Positions 18,722-28,274 of a stretch of DNA of 64,000 nt are shown one piece after another. Position 1 is the first letter of the stretch. Every line of letters begins with the position of its first letter. The position numbers were made by a program, and so were the translations under genes. The notes beneath the pieces were generated by a model that ran no database searches, was not told the DNA's origin, and was given only the letters and a program-made list of their open reading frames with translations. Source of the stretch: Paenibacillus sp. E222 (lineage in GTDB: Bacteria > Bacillota > Bacilli > Paenibacillales > Paenibacillaceae); contig NZ_CP058552.1 in NCBI RefSeq assembly GCF_013401555.1, forward strand, positions 7,130,001 to 7,194,000, in the 5' to 3' direction.

Positions 18722-19090
18722 ATGAGCTACGGAAATCGCATTGCTGAATTAAGGGAACAGCGGGGACTTACTCAAGAAGAACTTGCGAGCTCCATTCATA
18801 TTACAAGAGCTGCTCTCTCCCACTACGAGAAGAACCGACGCAAACCGGATTTCGAAGTGTTAACGAGACTTGCTGACATCTTTGGCGTATCCATTGATTA
18901 TCTCATTGGACGAACGAAACAAAGCGATGTCGTGATGGATGAGGACGTAAGGGAATTCGTGGACGCCCTTGAATTATCGGATAAGGAAGTGTTGGAGCGC
19001 TTCGGTCTGATGATTGATGGCAAACCCTTAACAGAAGAAGAGGCACGTCGTTTTATTGCTTTTGTCCGTATGGAACGCAGTATGGATTAA
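18722..19090 (+). CDS. XRE-family helix-turn-helix repressor
   Basis: 122 residues. The N-terminal HTH domain (residues about 5-62) contains IAELREQRGLTQEELASSIH and the recognition helix ITRAALSHYEKNRRKP. A linker with a charged C-terminal helical segment follows (VREFVDALELSDKEVLERF). CAGGGGGAAATAGCAT precedes the ATG. A possible promoter is TTGGCT (18668) - 16 bp - TATATT (18690). It sits divergently from the EPS operon with the palindromic operators between, so it probably represses EPS transcription. It could instead bind only near its own gene. Confidence 0.92.
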   Translation: MSYGNRIAELREQRGLTQEELASSIHITRAALSHYEKNRRKPDFEVLTRLADIFGVSIDYLIGRTKQSDVVMDEDVREFVDALELSDKEVLERFGLMIDGKPLTEEEARRFIAFVRMERSMD

Positions 19091-19104
19091 ATCCGCAAAG
19101 AAGA

Positions 19105-19147
19105 CCCAGCACCGAGGAATATCACGCTCCGGTTTCTGGGCTTTTTT
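19105..19147 (+). terminator. Terminator of the XRE gene
   Basis: CCCAG (19105-19109) pairs with CTGGG (19136-19140), with an inner ACCGAG/CTCCGGT stem of lower quality, followed by CTTTTTT. It lies 15 bp after the XRE stop codon. Confidence 0.6.
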
Positions 19148-19197
19148 ATGTCTTGATTTGATTTCCCTCCATCTATTCGATGCTTGTCGATGTGTTG

Positions 19198-19353
19198 TCA
19201 AGCCCGCTTGTTGTTGTCGGAGGATACGAAATGGTTCCAACGCTCCGGGTCGATTCCGCATTGCAGTAAAACTTTCATGATGTCCATCTGGGTTGCTTCG
19301 ACTGGTTTACCTTTCGGCTTACGATCGCCCCTGTTTGGATGCTTCATATTCAT
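19198..19353 (-). CDS. Small hypothetical protein (51 aa)
   Basis: 51 residues, basic, with MNMKHPNRGDRKPKGKP at the N-terminus and a C-terminal amphipathic part. The start is supported by AAGAGAGG eight bases upstream, and a good -10 (TATAAT, 19411-19406) precedes it without a clear -35 at normal spacing. I do not recognise the family. It stands alone between the XRE gene and the gltB terminator, on the minus strand. Real expression is likely but unproven. Confidence 0.5.
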   Translation of the reverse strand: MNMKHPNRGDRKPKGKPVEATQMDIMKVLLQCGIDPERWNHFVSSDNNKRA

Positions 19354-19490
19354 TCCGCTAACCTCTCTTATCTTTATACTTTCCCTGCACTCCAAAACTA
19401 GCCTTATTATACTTGAGAAAGTTCTTCAATGTTGTCGTCTCATGGCGATAGCGTTTTTTGTGCGGGTTCTAATTTTGTCGAAAACCAAAT

Positions 19491-19535
19491 AGGAGCTCTA
19501 CAGCGCCGCATTGGCCGCCGTAAAGCTCCTATTAT
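19491..19535 (-). terminator. Stem-loop downstream of gltB
   Basis: AGGAGCT (19491-19497) pairs with AGCTCCT (19524-19530), with a GC-rich interior that can extend the stem. The T-tract on the minus strand is interrupted (TATTTGGTTTT), so termination efficiency is uncertain. It is the only candidate between gltB and the small gene. Confidence 0.5.
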
Positions 19536-19574
19536 TCTTAATACAACCGGTTCATGCAATCGAACAGGAATGGA

Positions 19575-22500
19575 TTAACCGCCTGTACGTGCAAGTTCAC
19601 GCATGTTGGCTTCAAAAGCAGCCAGCAAAGCGGCCTCTCCGGTGAGGCCTGTTGCCTGAATCCGTTCGATTTGCTCGGTCATTCGTTTGAAGTCCTTCGG
19701 AATAACCCGAACAAATTGATCTACAGATTGCTGCCAGTTATCCAGAATGCGCTGTCCAGCCGCACTGCCTGTATTCGCAACATGACGTTGAATCATGCCT
19801 CGCAGATCTGCACTCTCAGAAACATCTTCGATACGCTCCAAAAGTACCATTTCCAGATTACAACGTTGCAGGAATGTGCCTTTTGGATCATACACATAAG
19901 CGATACCGCCGGACATCCCGGCTGCAAAGTTACGACCTGTATCACCCAGAACGACGACACGTCCACCCGTCATGTACTCACAACCATGGTCACCTACACC
20001 TTCAACAACCACTTTGGCACCGGAGTTCCGTACAGCAAACCGCTCCCCGGCGATACCACGAATATAGGCTTCACCACTGGTTGCCCCATATAGAGCGGTG
20101 TTACCAATGATGATATTATCTTCGGCATCAAATGTGGCTTTTGGTGAAGGCATGACGATCAGTTTACCTCCGGACAATCCTTTACCTACATAGTCATTGG
20201 AGTCCCCTTCAACGGTCAATGTCATGCCTTTAGGTACAAAGGCCCCAAAGCTTTGTCCAGCAGAGCCGACAAATTTGAACTGAACCGTATCTTCAGGCAA
20301 TCCTGCAATTCCATATTTGCGCGTAATTTCGCTGCCCAAAATGGTACCTACTGCACGGTTTACGTTGGTAATTGGAAGCACCGCTTCAACCGGTTGACCG
20401 GATTCGATCGCAGGTTGTGCCAATGGCAGCAGCTGCTGCATATCCAGCGTCTCTTCCAATTGGTGATTTTGATGCTGTGTACGGTAACGTGCAGAGCCTT
20501 CTGGCATTTCAGGCACATGCAACAATACGGACAGATCTACACCTTTTTTCTTCCAGTGGTCTACAGCCTCTACCGTTTCGAGGCAATCGGTACGCCCCAC
20601 CATTTCCTGAATCGTACGGAAGCCAAGCTCAGCCATGATTTCGCGGACATCTTCAGCAACAAAACGCATGAAGTTGACGACATGAGCCGGATCTCCTGTA
20701 TAATTTTTACGCAATTCAGGGTTTTGTGTTGCTACACCTACCGGACATGTATCCATCTGGCAGACACGCATCATGATACAGCCGAGTGCAACGAGTGGTG
20801 CTGTCGAGAATCCATACTCCTCAGCTCCCAGCAAAGCAGCGATAGCCAAGTCACGACCATTCAGCATTTTTCCGTCTGTTTCCAGAACAACACGGTCACG
20901 CAGATTGTTCAGCATCAACGTTTGATGTGTCTCTGCAAGACCCAACTCCCAAGGCATTCCCGCGTGGCGAATCGATCCTTGCGGAGATGCACCTGTACCA
21001 CCGTCATAACCGCTGACGAGGATAATATCGGCACGACCTTTGGCTACGCCCGCCGCAATCGTTCCAACGCCGACTTCGGATACCAATTTAACGTTAATCT
21101 CTGCACGTGGATTGGCATTTTTCAAGTCATAGATCAACTCAGCCAGATCCTCAATCGAGTAGATATCATGATGCGGTGGCGGAGAGATCAGACCTACACC
21201 TGGTGTTGATCCACGAACCTCAGCAACCCAAGGGTATACCTTACGTCCAGGCAGCTGTCCGCCTTCACCCGGTTTTGCTCCCTGTGCCATCTTAATCTGA
21301 ATCTCGTCGGCATTAACCAAATAGTTGGATGTTACACCAAACCGTCCAGAAGCCACCTGTTTGATCGCACTGCGACGAGAATCACCGTTGCTATCTTTAA
21401 TGAAGCGAGCCGGATCTTCCCCGCCTTCACCAGTATTGGATTTACCACCAACACGGTTCATTGCAATGGCGAGATCTTCGTGTGCCTCTTTGCTGATTGA
21501 ACCGAAGGACATTGCCCCTGTTTTGAAACGGCGCATAATGTCTTCCACGGATTCCACTTCTTCCAATGGAATCGCAGGACCGACCGGTTTCAGTTTCAGC
21601 ATGGAGCGAATGGTCAGCAACTGATCATTTTCACCTTGCACGAGTTTGGAATACTTTTTATACAGTTTGTAATCGCCCGTACGTACTGCATGCTGCAGCG
21701 TATGGATCGTCTGTGGATTGAACAGATGCTCTTCTCCGTCGTTACGCCATTGGTATTCCCCGCCGGAATCCAGTACCTTGTCATTGCCATCTTTGTCCGT
21801 AAAGGCACGGTTGTGATGAGTCAATGCTTCGGCAGCCACTTCTTCCAGACCAATCCCGCCAATTCGGGAAGGCGTCCAGGTAAAGTAACGATCAACGAAA
21901 TCTGATTTCAGACCCACCGCTTCAAAAATTTGAGCTCCGCGATAGGATTGAATCGTCGAGATTCCCATTTTGGACAATATTTTAATAACGCCTTTGGTAG
22001 CGGCTTTGATGTAGTTCTTCACGGCTTTCTCATGTGAGATGCCACGCAGCAGCCCTTGCTGAATCATGTCATCCAGCGTTTCAAACGCCAGATAAGGGTT
22101 CACGGCACTTACGCCGTAACCAAGCAGCAAAGCATAGTGATGAATATCACGCGGCTCTGCCGATTCCAGCAAAATGCTGACTTTGGTTCTGGTTCCTTTA
22201 CGAATCAGATGGTGATGCAAACCTGCCACAGCCAGCAAAGCTGGAATAGCGGCATTCTCAGCGTCCACACCACGGTCAGATAGGATCAAAATGTTATGAC
22301 CTTTGTCAATGACACGGTCCGCAGCTTCAAAGAGCAGTTCCATCGCTTTGCGAAGTCCTTCTGCGCCCTCTTTGGCAGTAAAGAAGATCGGAATTGTCAT
22401 GGAACGGAAGCCCGGACGACGAACGTGGCGAATCTTCGCAAAATCCTCATTAGAAAGTACCGGTGTATCCAAACGAATCTGACGACAGCTCTCCGGTTCA

Positions 22501-24173
22501 GGATTCAGCAGGTTACGCTCAGGTCCGATCGTAGTTGCCGTAGACGTTACAATCTCTTCACGAATCGCATCGATCGGTGGATTGGTAACTTGTGCAAACA
22601 TCTGCTTAAAATAGTTATACAGACGCTGCGGACGATCCGACAGAACCGCCAGCGGTGCATCATAGCCCATGGAGCCTGTAGCCTCCATACCTGTTGAAGC
22701 CATTGGCTCCAACACTTTGCGCAGTTCTTCAAATGTATATCCATAGGCCAGCTGAAGCTGGGTCACGTTATCATGTTTTGGATCAGGCAGTTCCGGTGCA
22801 TCCGGCAGCTCATTCAGATCCATCAGATGCTCATCGAGCCACTCCTGATACGGATTCTCGGCCGCAATGAGAGCTTTCACTTCCTCATCCGCAATGATAC
22901 GGCCTTGCTCTGTATCGACAAGCAGCATACGTCCAGGACGCAGACGATCTTTATATAGAATTTCTTCAGGAGCGATATCAAGTACCCCTACCTCGGAGGA
23001 CAAAATAATACGGTCGTCTTTCGTTACATAGTAACGTGCAGGACGCAGACCATTACGGTCAAGAGTTGCACCAATCTGCAAACCGTCGGTAAAGGCCATT
23101 GCTGCCGGTCCGTCCCACGGTTCCATCATCGTGCTGTGATATTCATAGAATGCCTTTTTGGCAGGATCCATGCCCTCATCTGTACTCCAAGGCTCAGGTA
23201 CCATCATCATGGCCACGTGTGGTAATGAACGTCCGCTCAAATACAGGAACTCCAGCGTGTTATCAAACATCGCTGTATCCGAACCATCCGGGTTGATAAC
23301 CGGTTTTACTTTCGAGATGTCGTTACCGAACAATTCACTCTCAAACAGTGACTGCCGGGCATGCATCCAGTTCACGTTACCACGCATCGTATTGATCTCA
23401 CCGTTGTGGATCATGAAGCGATACGGGTGAGCACGTTCCCAGCTTGGGAATGTATTCGTACTGAAACGGGAGTGAACAAGCGCAATCGCTGATTCCACGA
23501 GCTCTTCCTGTAGATCCAGATAGAACTGTCCCACCTGTTCCGTTGTCAGCATGCCTTTGTAGACGATTTTGCGGCAGGACAAGCTTGGCAGGTAGAATGA
23601 ACCACCCTCTGCTTCCTCCGCCGAATACCGAATAGCCAGCTCCGCACGTCTGCGAATGACGTATAGCTTCCGTTCAAATCCTAATTCATCCTTAACTTCT
23701 GCCGATCTTCCAATGAACACCTGACGTACATAAGGCTTCGCTGCAAGCGCAGAACGTCCCAGCATCTCATCAAACGTAGGCACATCACGGAAACCAAGGA
23801 ATGTCTGGCCTTCTTCTTCAATGATCTTCTTAAGGCTCTCTTCATGCGCGCTTCGAATGACAGGATCTTGTGAAAGGAACAACATCCCTACACCGTAGAA
23901 GCCCTGTTCAGGCAACGCAAAACCAAGACGGTCCGCTTCCTGAGCAAAATAGCGATGTGGAATCTGGATCAAGATACCGGCTCCGTCACCGGAATTCGGC
24001 TCACTGCCCTGTCCTCCGCGGTGTTCCATGTTACTGAGCATGGTTAGTGCCTGACTAACGATGTCGTGTGAAGGTACTCCTTTGATGTTGGCAACAAAAC
24101 CCATTCCGCATGCGTCTTTTTCGAACTGTGGGTCGTACAGACCCTGTTTAGGAGGTAATCCGATGTGTCTCAT
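19575..24173 (-). CDS. gltB: Glutamate synthase large subunit
   Basis: 1532 residues. It converts glutamine and 2-oxoglutarate to two glutamates. The class II amidotransferase domain begins after a 21-residue propeptide at Cys22 ([13 protein letters not shown]), the usual processing site. The FMN-binding synthase domain includes [11 protein letters not shown], and the 3Fe-4S motif is [12 protein letters not shown] (C-x5-C-x4-C). The C-terminal beta-helix domain carries [12 protein letters not shown] and similar glycine repeats. ATG 24173 has AGAAAGG nine bases upstream and gives the standard N-terminus. No gltD (small subunit) and no gltC regulator are adjacent, which is unlike B. subtilis. 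Confidence 0.97.
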   Translation of the reverse strand: MRHIGLPPKQGLYDPQFEKDACGMGFVANIKGVPSHDIVSQALTMLSNMEHRGGQGSEPNSGDGAGILIQIPHRYFAQEADRLGFALPEQGFYGVGMLFLSQDPVIRSAHEESLKKIIEEEGQTFLGFRDVPTFDEMLGRSALAAKPYVRQVFIGRSAEVKDELGFERKLYVIRRRAELAIRYSAEEAEGGSFYLPSLSCRKIVYKGMLTTEQVGQFYLDLQEELVESAIALVHSRFSTNTFPSWERAHPYRFMIHNGEINTMRGNVNWMHARQSLFESELFGNDISKVKPVINPDGSDTAMFDNTLEFLYLSGRSLPHVAMMMVPEPWSTDEGMDPAKKAFYEYHSTMMEPWDGPAAMAFTDGLQIGATLDRNGLRPARYYVTKDDRIILSSEVGVLDIAPEEILYKDRLRPGRMLLVDTEQGRIIADEEVKALIAAENPYQEWLDEHLMDLNELPDAPELPDPKHDNVTQLQLAYGYTFEELRKVLEPMASTGMEATGSMGYDAPLAVLSDRPQRLYNYFKQMFAQVTNPPIDAIREEIVTSTATTIGPERNLLNPEPESCRQIRLDTPVLSNEDFAKIRHVRRPGFRSMTIPIFFTAKEGAEGLRKAMELLFEAADRVIDKGHNILILSDRGVDAENAAIPALLAVAGLHHHLIRKGTRTKVSILLESAEPRDIHHYALLLGYGVSAVNPYLAFETLDDMIQQGLLRGISHEKAVKNYIKAATKGVIKILSKMGISTIQSYRGAQIFEAVGLKSDFVDRYFTWTPSRIGGIGLEEVAAEALTHHNRAFTDKDGNDKVLDSGGEYQWRNDGEEHLFNPQTIHTLQHAVRTGDYKLYKKYSKLVQGENDQLLTIRSMLKLKPVGPAIPLEEVESVEDIMRRFKTGAMSFGSISKEAHEDLAIAMNRVGGKSNTGEGGEDPARFIKDSNGDSRRSAIKQVASGRFGVTSNYLVNADEIQIKMAQGAKPGEGGQLPGRKVYPWVAEVRGSTPGVGLISPPPHHDIYSIEDLAELIYDLKNANPRAEINVKLVSEVGVGTIAAGVAKGRADIILVSGYDGGTGASPQGSIRHAGMPWELGLAETHQTLMLNNLRDRVVLETDGKMLNGRDLAIAALLGAEEYGFSTAPLVALGCIMMRVCQMDTCPVGVATQNPELRKNYTGDPAHVVNFMRFVAEDVREIMAELGFRTIQEMVGRTDCLETVEAVDHWKKKGVDLSVLLHVPEMPEGSARYRTQHQNHQLEETLDMQQLLPLAQPAIESGQPVEAVLPITNVNRAVGTILGSEITRKYGIAGLPEDTVQFKFVGSAGQSFGAFVPKGMTLTVEGDSNDYVGKGLSGGKLIVMPSPKATFDAEDNIIIGNTALYGATSGEAYIRGIAGERFAVRNSGAKVVVEGVGDHGCEYMTGGRVVVLGDTGRNFAAGMSGGIAYVYDPKGTFLQRCNLEMVLLERIEDVSESADLRGMIQRHVANTGSAAGQRILDNWQQSVDQFVRVIPKDFKRMTEQIERIQATGLTGEAALLAAFEANMRELARTGG

Positions 24174-24456
24174 GGAACGCAACCTTTCTATAATGAAGTA
24201 TTTCGGAAAGATCAAGAACATAGGCAACAAGCAACAATGAAACGGGAGGAGCGGGCATTTTCAATATGAATAATCGCCGCTAGATGAACGAGGGCGACAG
24301 CAATAAATGCTGTCAATCTTACAAGTGCTGCTATTGCGGCAGAGGCCAACCATGAGATGAGCTGATCCAGATCGCCGGCAATCAGCTTGGTATAACAACA
24401 CGCAACCGCTGGCACGGTCGCTGATATGGAGCGACGTTTTTTGATATAGTTCTATT

Positions 24457-24485
24457 ATTTTAACACCGACCTAACATCAGCGCAA
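24457..24485 (-). promoter_or_regulatory. Candidate gltB promoter P2
   Basis: TTGCGC (24485-24480), 17-bp spacer, TAAAAT (24462-24457) on the minus strand. The leader to the gltB ATG would be about 280 nt. No gene is visible between 24174 and 24456. Confidence 0.45.
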
Positions 24486-24522
24486 TTTAAACTTTTTAAT
24501 ACCTCTGATAAGAAATGTTTTG

Positions 24523-24543
24523 CAGTACAGCTTTAGTGTACTG
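24523..24543. repeat. Perfect dyad between the two gltB promoters
   Basis: CAGTACA-gctttag-TGTACTG, a 7-7-7 inverted repeat. It lies about 20-40 nt after the predicted start of promoter P1, so it could be an operator or the base of a leader hairpin. It does not match the TnrA consensus I know. Confidence 0.5.
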
Positions 24544-24571
24544 ACGTTAAAATTCATCTCTTTTTCGAATA

Positions 24572-24599
24572 ATTATACACACTTTATGTCAGAGTACAA
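24572..24599 (-). promoter_or_regulatory. Candidate gltB promoter P1
   Basis: A consensus -10 TATAAT (24577-24572) with TTGTAC 16 bp upstream (24599-24594) on the minus strand. The leader would be nearly 400 nt. The surrounding 24420-24720 region is AT-rich and non-coding. Confidence 0.5.
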
Positions 24600-24715
24600 C
24601 TAATTTTAATTGCTGACAAAAGAAAATCATTCCATATGTGGCCTGCGTTTAACCATAGTTGAGCTAAATTCTTATACCTTGCTCCAGCGACTATCTTCAT
24701 CCCTATGCATTTGTA

Positions 24716-24758
24716 TACAAAAAGAGTCTGCAACCCATTTTCGGGTCGCAGACTCTTT
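24716..24758 (-). terminator. Terminator of yhgE-like gene
   Basis: AAAGAGTCTGC (24721-24731) and GCAGACTCTTT (24748-24758) form an 11-bp perfect stem, with AACCC/GGGT pairing inside. On the minus strand it ends in a TTTTTG run. It is about 90 bp past the stop of the gene at 24847-27129. Confidence 0.88.
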
Positions 24759-24846
24759 GCACTATTTGACTACTATATTGCATAATTTTGATACTTGAGT
24801 TCAAAGTTTATTTTCACTATTCTGTCCGATTCCGGTTCAATTCGGC

Positions 24847-27129
24847 TTATGCCGTCACCACTTGACCGGATTCAGCCACTTCGACTTCTTTTTTGCGACG
24901 TCTGCCGTTCCAAAGGAAGAAAGCCAAGGTCAGCAGCACAGATATACCTGCATAGATTGACAGAATGCCGACCTGATGCCACATTACATCGAAATTGCCA
25001 CTGGATACAACCGCTTTGAAGCCCATGATGCTGTGCGTCATTGGCAGCCAAGGGCTAAATGCCTGAAGCCATGACGGAATCAGCTCTACCGGGAAGGTTC
25101 CCGCACTTGCTGCAAGTTGGAAGACCAATAACAGGATGACAACATAACGTCCTGGCAAGTCAAGCCAAGTTACAAGAGCCTGAACAATAAACATAAAGGT
25201 TAGTCCCGTAAAGATCGTGAATAGATAGAACAGCGGTACGCTGTGTGTTTCCAGTCCAAGACCATACAGCATGAAGCTTGCCACGATTACGGATTGGATA
25301 ATGCTCACAAAGCCGAATACGAGTGTACGGCTGACAAAACGATTCCAACCCGTTGCGCCCGGTACGGAAGTTTCCCGCATTTTCAAAACAATCGTTGAAA
25401 TCAGTGATCCAACAAACAAACCGATGGACAGGAAGAACGGCGTCAACCCTGTACCGTAATTGCTTACGTTCTCTGTTGTGTTCTCGGCTGTATTCACCGG
25501 TTCAGCGAACATATTCACCACATCGTCCGTTTTCTTGACTTCTGACGTTTTCTGAGCTGCATCGTTCAGCTTGGTAGCCAGTTCGCTTGAGCCGTCTTTC
25601 AGCTCAGTTAAACCATCTGCCAGCTTGCCTGCACCGTCACCGAGTTGTTTGGAGCCGTCCGTTAGTGAACTCACGCCACCGCTCAGTTTACCTACACCCG
25701 TTTGCAGAGCTGTGGTTCCCGAACCCAATTGCTTGGCTCCATCTGCCAGCAATGTACCGCCATTTGCAGCCTCGCCCAGCTTGCCGCTAAACTGCTTCAG
25801 ACCATCGGAGAGCTTCGCTCCGCCTTGGCTAAGCTGTCCAGCGCCCGCCAGCAATTGCTGCTGACCATCCACCAACTGTTTCGCACCTGCCAGAAGCTGC
25901 TCTTGGCCTCCATGCAGCTCGGACGCTCCCGCTGCAAGTTGCTGATTGCCCTGGTGTAATTGATCTGCACCCTGCGCAAGCTTCTGTTCGCTCTCATGCA
26001 GTTGCTTACTGCCTTCGGCAACTGCTGCACTGGCTGCCAGCAGCTTCTGTACGTCCTCACTGGCTGCCAGCTCAGGGTTGGATGCTGCAAGCTGCTTCAA
26101 CCCGTCAGCAACGCCCTGAGCACCGTCAGCAACCTTGCTGCTGCCGTCTACTGCCGATTGCAGGCCAGTGGCCAAAGTGCCGCTGCCTTGCACTGCACTT
26201 TGCAGACCCTCGGACAGCTTCGCACTGCCCTGCTCAGACGATTGCAGACCTGCTTGCAGCTTGCCTGCTCCGTCTACGGAAGACTTCAGTCCAGTTTCCA
26301 GCTTGGCACTGCCGTCCTTCAACTGATCTGCACCGCTCTGAAGCTGGCTTGTTGCGGCTGTTTGAAGCTGCTGCAAACCGGATACCAGATTCGATGTACC
26401 ACTTTCAAGTTTGGTAGCACCCGTGTGCAGTGCATTGACACCATCACTTAATGGAGACAAGCCATCCTGAAGTTCCAATGTACCGGACGCCAGCTTCGCC
26501 AGATTATCCTTGAGCTTCACCGCCCCGTCATCCAGCTTGCCTGCGCCCGTATTCAAGTCTCCTGCGCCATCGCCAGCTTCAGCCAATCCATCCGATACTT
26601 CGGAGAACTTGTCGAGCAGGGTCTCCGCATAGGATTCCGTCACTTTGGCCGAAACCTTAGCTTTCAGATCCTTAATGGCCGTCTTGCCAATCTGCGCACC
26701 AACAAAGCTGTAATTACCATTCGGTTCGTAGATCAGATCAGCCGGCTGTGGCTTATCATCAAGCAACGTGGTTGCCTGGGATGAAAAGTTTTCCGGGATC
26801 GTGATTTGCATATAATACTTGTCGTTTTCCATGCCTTCTTTGGCTTGGCTGGCACTGACAAAGTCCCATTTAAAATCTGCATTCTTCTTCAGTTCATCCA
26901 CGAGGTCACTACCGACATGTAGTGATTTGCCTTCCAGCTCGGCACCTTTATCAAGGTTAACAACCGCGACCGGCATTTCATCGACATGACCATATGGGTC
27001 CCAGTAGGCCGCCAAATAGATACCACTATATAGAATCGGAATAAACAAAATTGCAATAACGGGGATCAACACCTTCGGGTTTCTCACGGCCGATCCCACA
27101 TCCTTGAAAAACACGGATAAAGATTTCAT
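24847..27129 (-). CDS. yhgE: YhgE/Pip-family membrane protein
   Basis: 760 residues. One membrane helix (about 20-42) is followed by an extracytoplasmic part beginning with the conserved DPYGHVDEMPVAVVNLDKG. A long region (about 190-515) then consists of repeats of the type L-x2-G-x3-L, rich in Gly, Ser, Lys and Asp, likely a rigid coiled or helical stalk. Five membrane helices close the protein. The family includes the phage-infection protein Pip of lactococci and the SPP1 receptor YueB-like proteins, and related ABC-2 type exporters. A TetR gene with shared operators lies directly upstream, so expression is probably inducible. The transported substrate, if any, is unknown. Confidence 0.9.
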   Translation of the reverse strand: MKSLSVFFKDVGSAVRNPKVLIPVIAILFIPILYSGIYLAAYWDPYGHVDEMPVAVVNLDKGAELEGKSLHVGSDLVDELKKNADFKWDFVSASQAKEGMENDKYYMQITIPENFSSQATTLLDDKPQPADLIYEPNGNYSFVGAQIGKTAIKDLKAKVSAKVTESYAETLLDKFSEVSDGLAEAGDGAGDLNTGAGKLDDGAVKLKDNLAKLASGTLELQDGLSPLSDGVNALHTGATKLESGTSNLVSGLQQLQTAATSQLQSGADQLKDGSAKLETGLKSSVDGAGKLQAGLQSSEQGSAKLSEGLQSAVQGSGTLATGLQSAVDGSSKVADGAQGVADGLKQLAASNPELAASEDVQKLLAASAAVAEGSKQLHESEQKLAQGADQLHQGNQQLAAGASELHGGQEQLLAGAKQLVDGQQQLLAGAGQLSQGGAKLSDGLKQFSGKLGEAANGGTLLADGAKQLGSGTTALQTGVGKLSGGVSSLTDGSKQLGDGAGKLADGLTELKDGSSELATKLNDAAQKTSEVKKTDDVVNMFAEPVNTAENTTENVSNYGTGLTPFFLSIGLFVGSLISTIVLKMRETSVPGATGWNRFVSRTLVFGFVSIIQSVIVASFMLYGLGLETHSVPLFYLFTIFTGLTFMFIVQALVTWLDLPGRYVVILLLVFQLAASAGTFPVELIPSWLQAFSPWLPMTHSIMGFKAVVSSGNFDVMWHQVGILSIYAGISVLLTLAFFLWNGRRRKKEVEVAESGQVVTA

Positions 27130-27218
27130 GTCATTTTCTCCCCTTGTTCTCTCTGCTTTCCAAGCAGAATAACCATAATGAAATTAATTGATGTGTTCCG
27201 GAAAATTACCGAAACACG

Positions 27219-27247
27219 AAGTGACCACTTTCCTCAAACGGTCACTT
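27219..27247. promoter_or_regulatory. TetR operator upstream of yhgE
   Basis: AAGTGACC (27219-27226), 13-bp spacer, GGTCACTT (27240-27247). A second dyad with the same TGACC/GGTCA core and the same 13-bp spacing lies upstream of the TetR gene at 27954-27980. Confidence 0.7.
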
Positions 27248-27335
27248 TAGAGCAAAAAAACAAACCTGTCTCTCGACAAGCCTCACTGCCTGCAATACGC
27301 AAGACTAACCCATATTATAGTAGAATAAATTCGGG

Positions 27336-27920
27336 CTACGTTGCAGCAGCAATTCCTTCCATTAAGAAAAGGCGAAAGTAATTCTTGATTTCCTCTTTGC
27401 TCAGCGGCTCGTGTTGCTTGCTCCAATCTGAGGTGAGGGCGATGTACAAACGAATCATCATAAAGGCTACTACCTGTGGATCACAATCCCGAATCTCTCC
27501 GTTGTCTCTTGCCTTCTCAAGCTCCCGTGCCAGAAAATCGGAGATGACTTTCTCCACTTTCTCCAAACCTTCTTTAGCCTGAAGAGTTCCAAAATCCTTA
27601 AGCTCCTGGGACAATTTAACCAGCAAATCGTGATCACGGCGAAACTCCAGCAATGAATCAAGCACACGAAACAGATTATCAAAAAAAGCACTTTCCTGAT
27701 GAACTTCACGATGAGCAATATTTTTCATTTCCTGGATGACTTCCACCAAAATCTGATCAAACAATTGTTCCTTATTCGTAAAGAACGTGTAGATCGTTCC
27801 CTTGCCAACATTCGCAATCTTCGCTACCTGATCCATCGTGGTTGCCTTGTATCCAAACATGGCAAAAGACTGCGCGGCTGCATGAATGACCTGCTGTCTC
27901 CTGTCAATCGGAGCCATCAT
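27336..27920 (-). CDS. TetR/AcrR-family repressor (probable regulator of yhgE)
   Basis: 194 residues. The HTH is DQVAKIANVGKGTIYTFFTNKEQLFDQIL (about residues 29-57), preceded by the usual RRQQVIHAAAQSFAMFGYKATTM. The C-terminal helical ligand domain is not diagnostic. GAGGAGGGAT directly precedes ATG-ATG. It is co-directional with yhgE (207-bp gap), and both genes have matching dyads upstream, implying repression of yhgE and self-regulation. Confidence 0.93.
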   Translation of the reverse strand: MMAPIDRRQQVIHAAAQSFAMFGYKATTMDQVAKIANVGKGTIYTFFTNKEQLFDQILVEVIQEMKNIAHREVHQESAFFDNLFRVLDSLLEFRRDHDLLVKLSQELKDFGTLQAKEGLEKVEKVISDFLARELEKARDNGEIRDCDPQVVAFMMIRLYIALTSDWSKQHEPLSKEEIKNYFRLFLMEGIAAAT

Positions 27921-27953
27921 ATCCCTCCTCGTATTCGTTGATCGTCCTCTTTA

Positions 27954-27980
27954 AATGACCAAAAATACAATTCGGTCATT
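27954..27980. promoter_or_regulatory. TetR operator upstream of the tetR gene
   Basis: AATGACC (27954-27960), 13-bp spacer, GGTCATT (27974-27980), followed by another half-site CGGTCAA. The rest of the divergent region to 28274 (about 290 bp) is AT-rich and holds no other feature I can support apart from the promoter of the following gene. Confidence 0.7.
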
Positions 27981-28274
27981 CGGTCAAAACCAAGATTACC
28001 ACTCTCATCATCAGATTGCAACCCTAACATTAAAAATTTGTGTTAAATTTTTTTAACCGAAATGCAGTGGAAACTGCTTCTATCGTCGTCTATAGTGTAT
28101 GATGACTCCAATAACACGGATAAAGACGAAGTTTCGATGTATCAGAACATTAACTATAGTGTAAATATGTAACGAATGAACATGATTTTCCGCTTCGCTG
28201 TATATTCATGTAGTAATGCAACGTGCGGTATGACTATGAATGTTAAATTTAAATTGATGAATAAAGGTGAACTC

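Noticed and set aside
20253..21209. Long plus-strand open frame inside gltB
   Set aside because: Antisense shadow of the highly conserved FMN/Fe-S region of glutamate synthase; Cys/His-rich nonsense composition.
24420..24620. T-box or known riboswitch upstream of gltB
   Set aside because: No T-box bulge sequence and no recognised riboswitch core; only promoters and a simple dyad can be supported.
25571..26451. Several plus-strand open frames rich in Pro, Cys, Leu and Gln
   Set aside because: They arise from the repetitive stalk of the YhgE-like protein read backwards.
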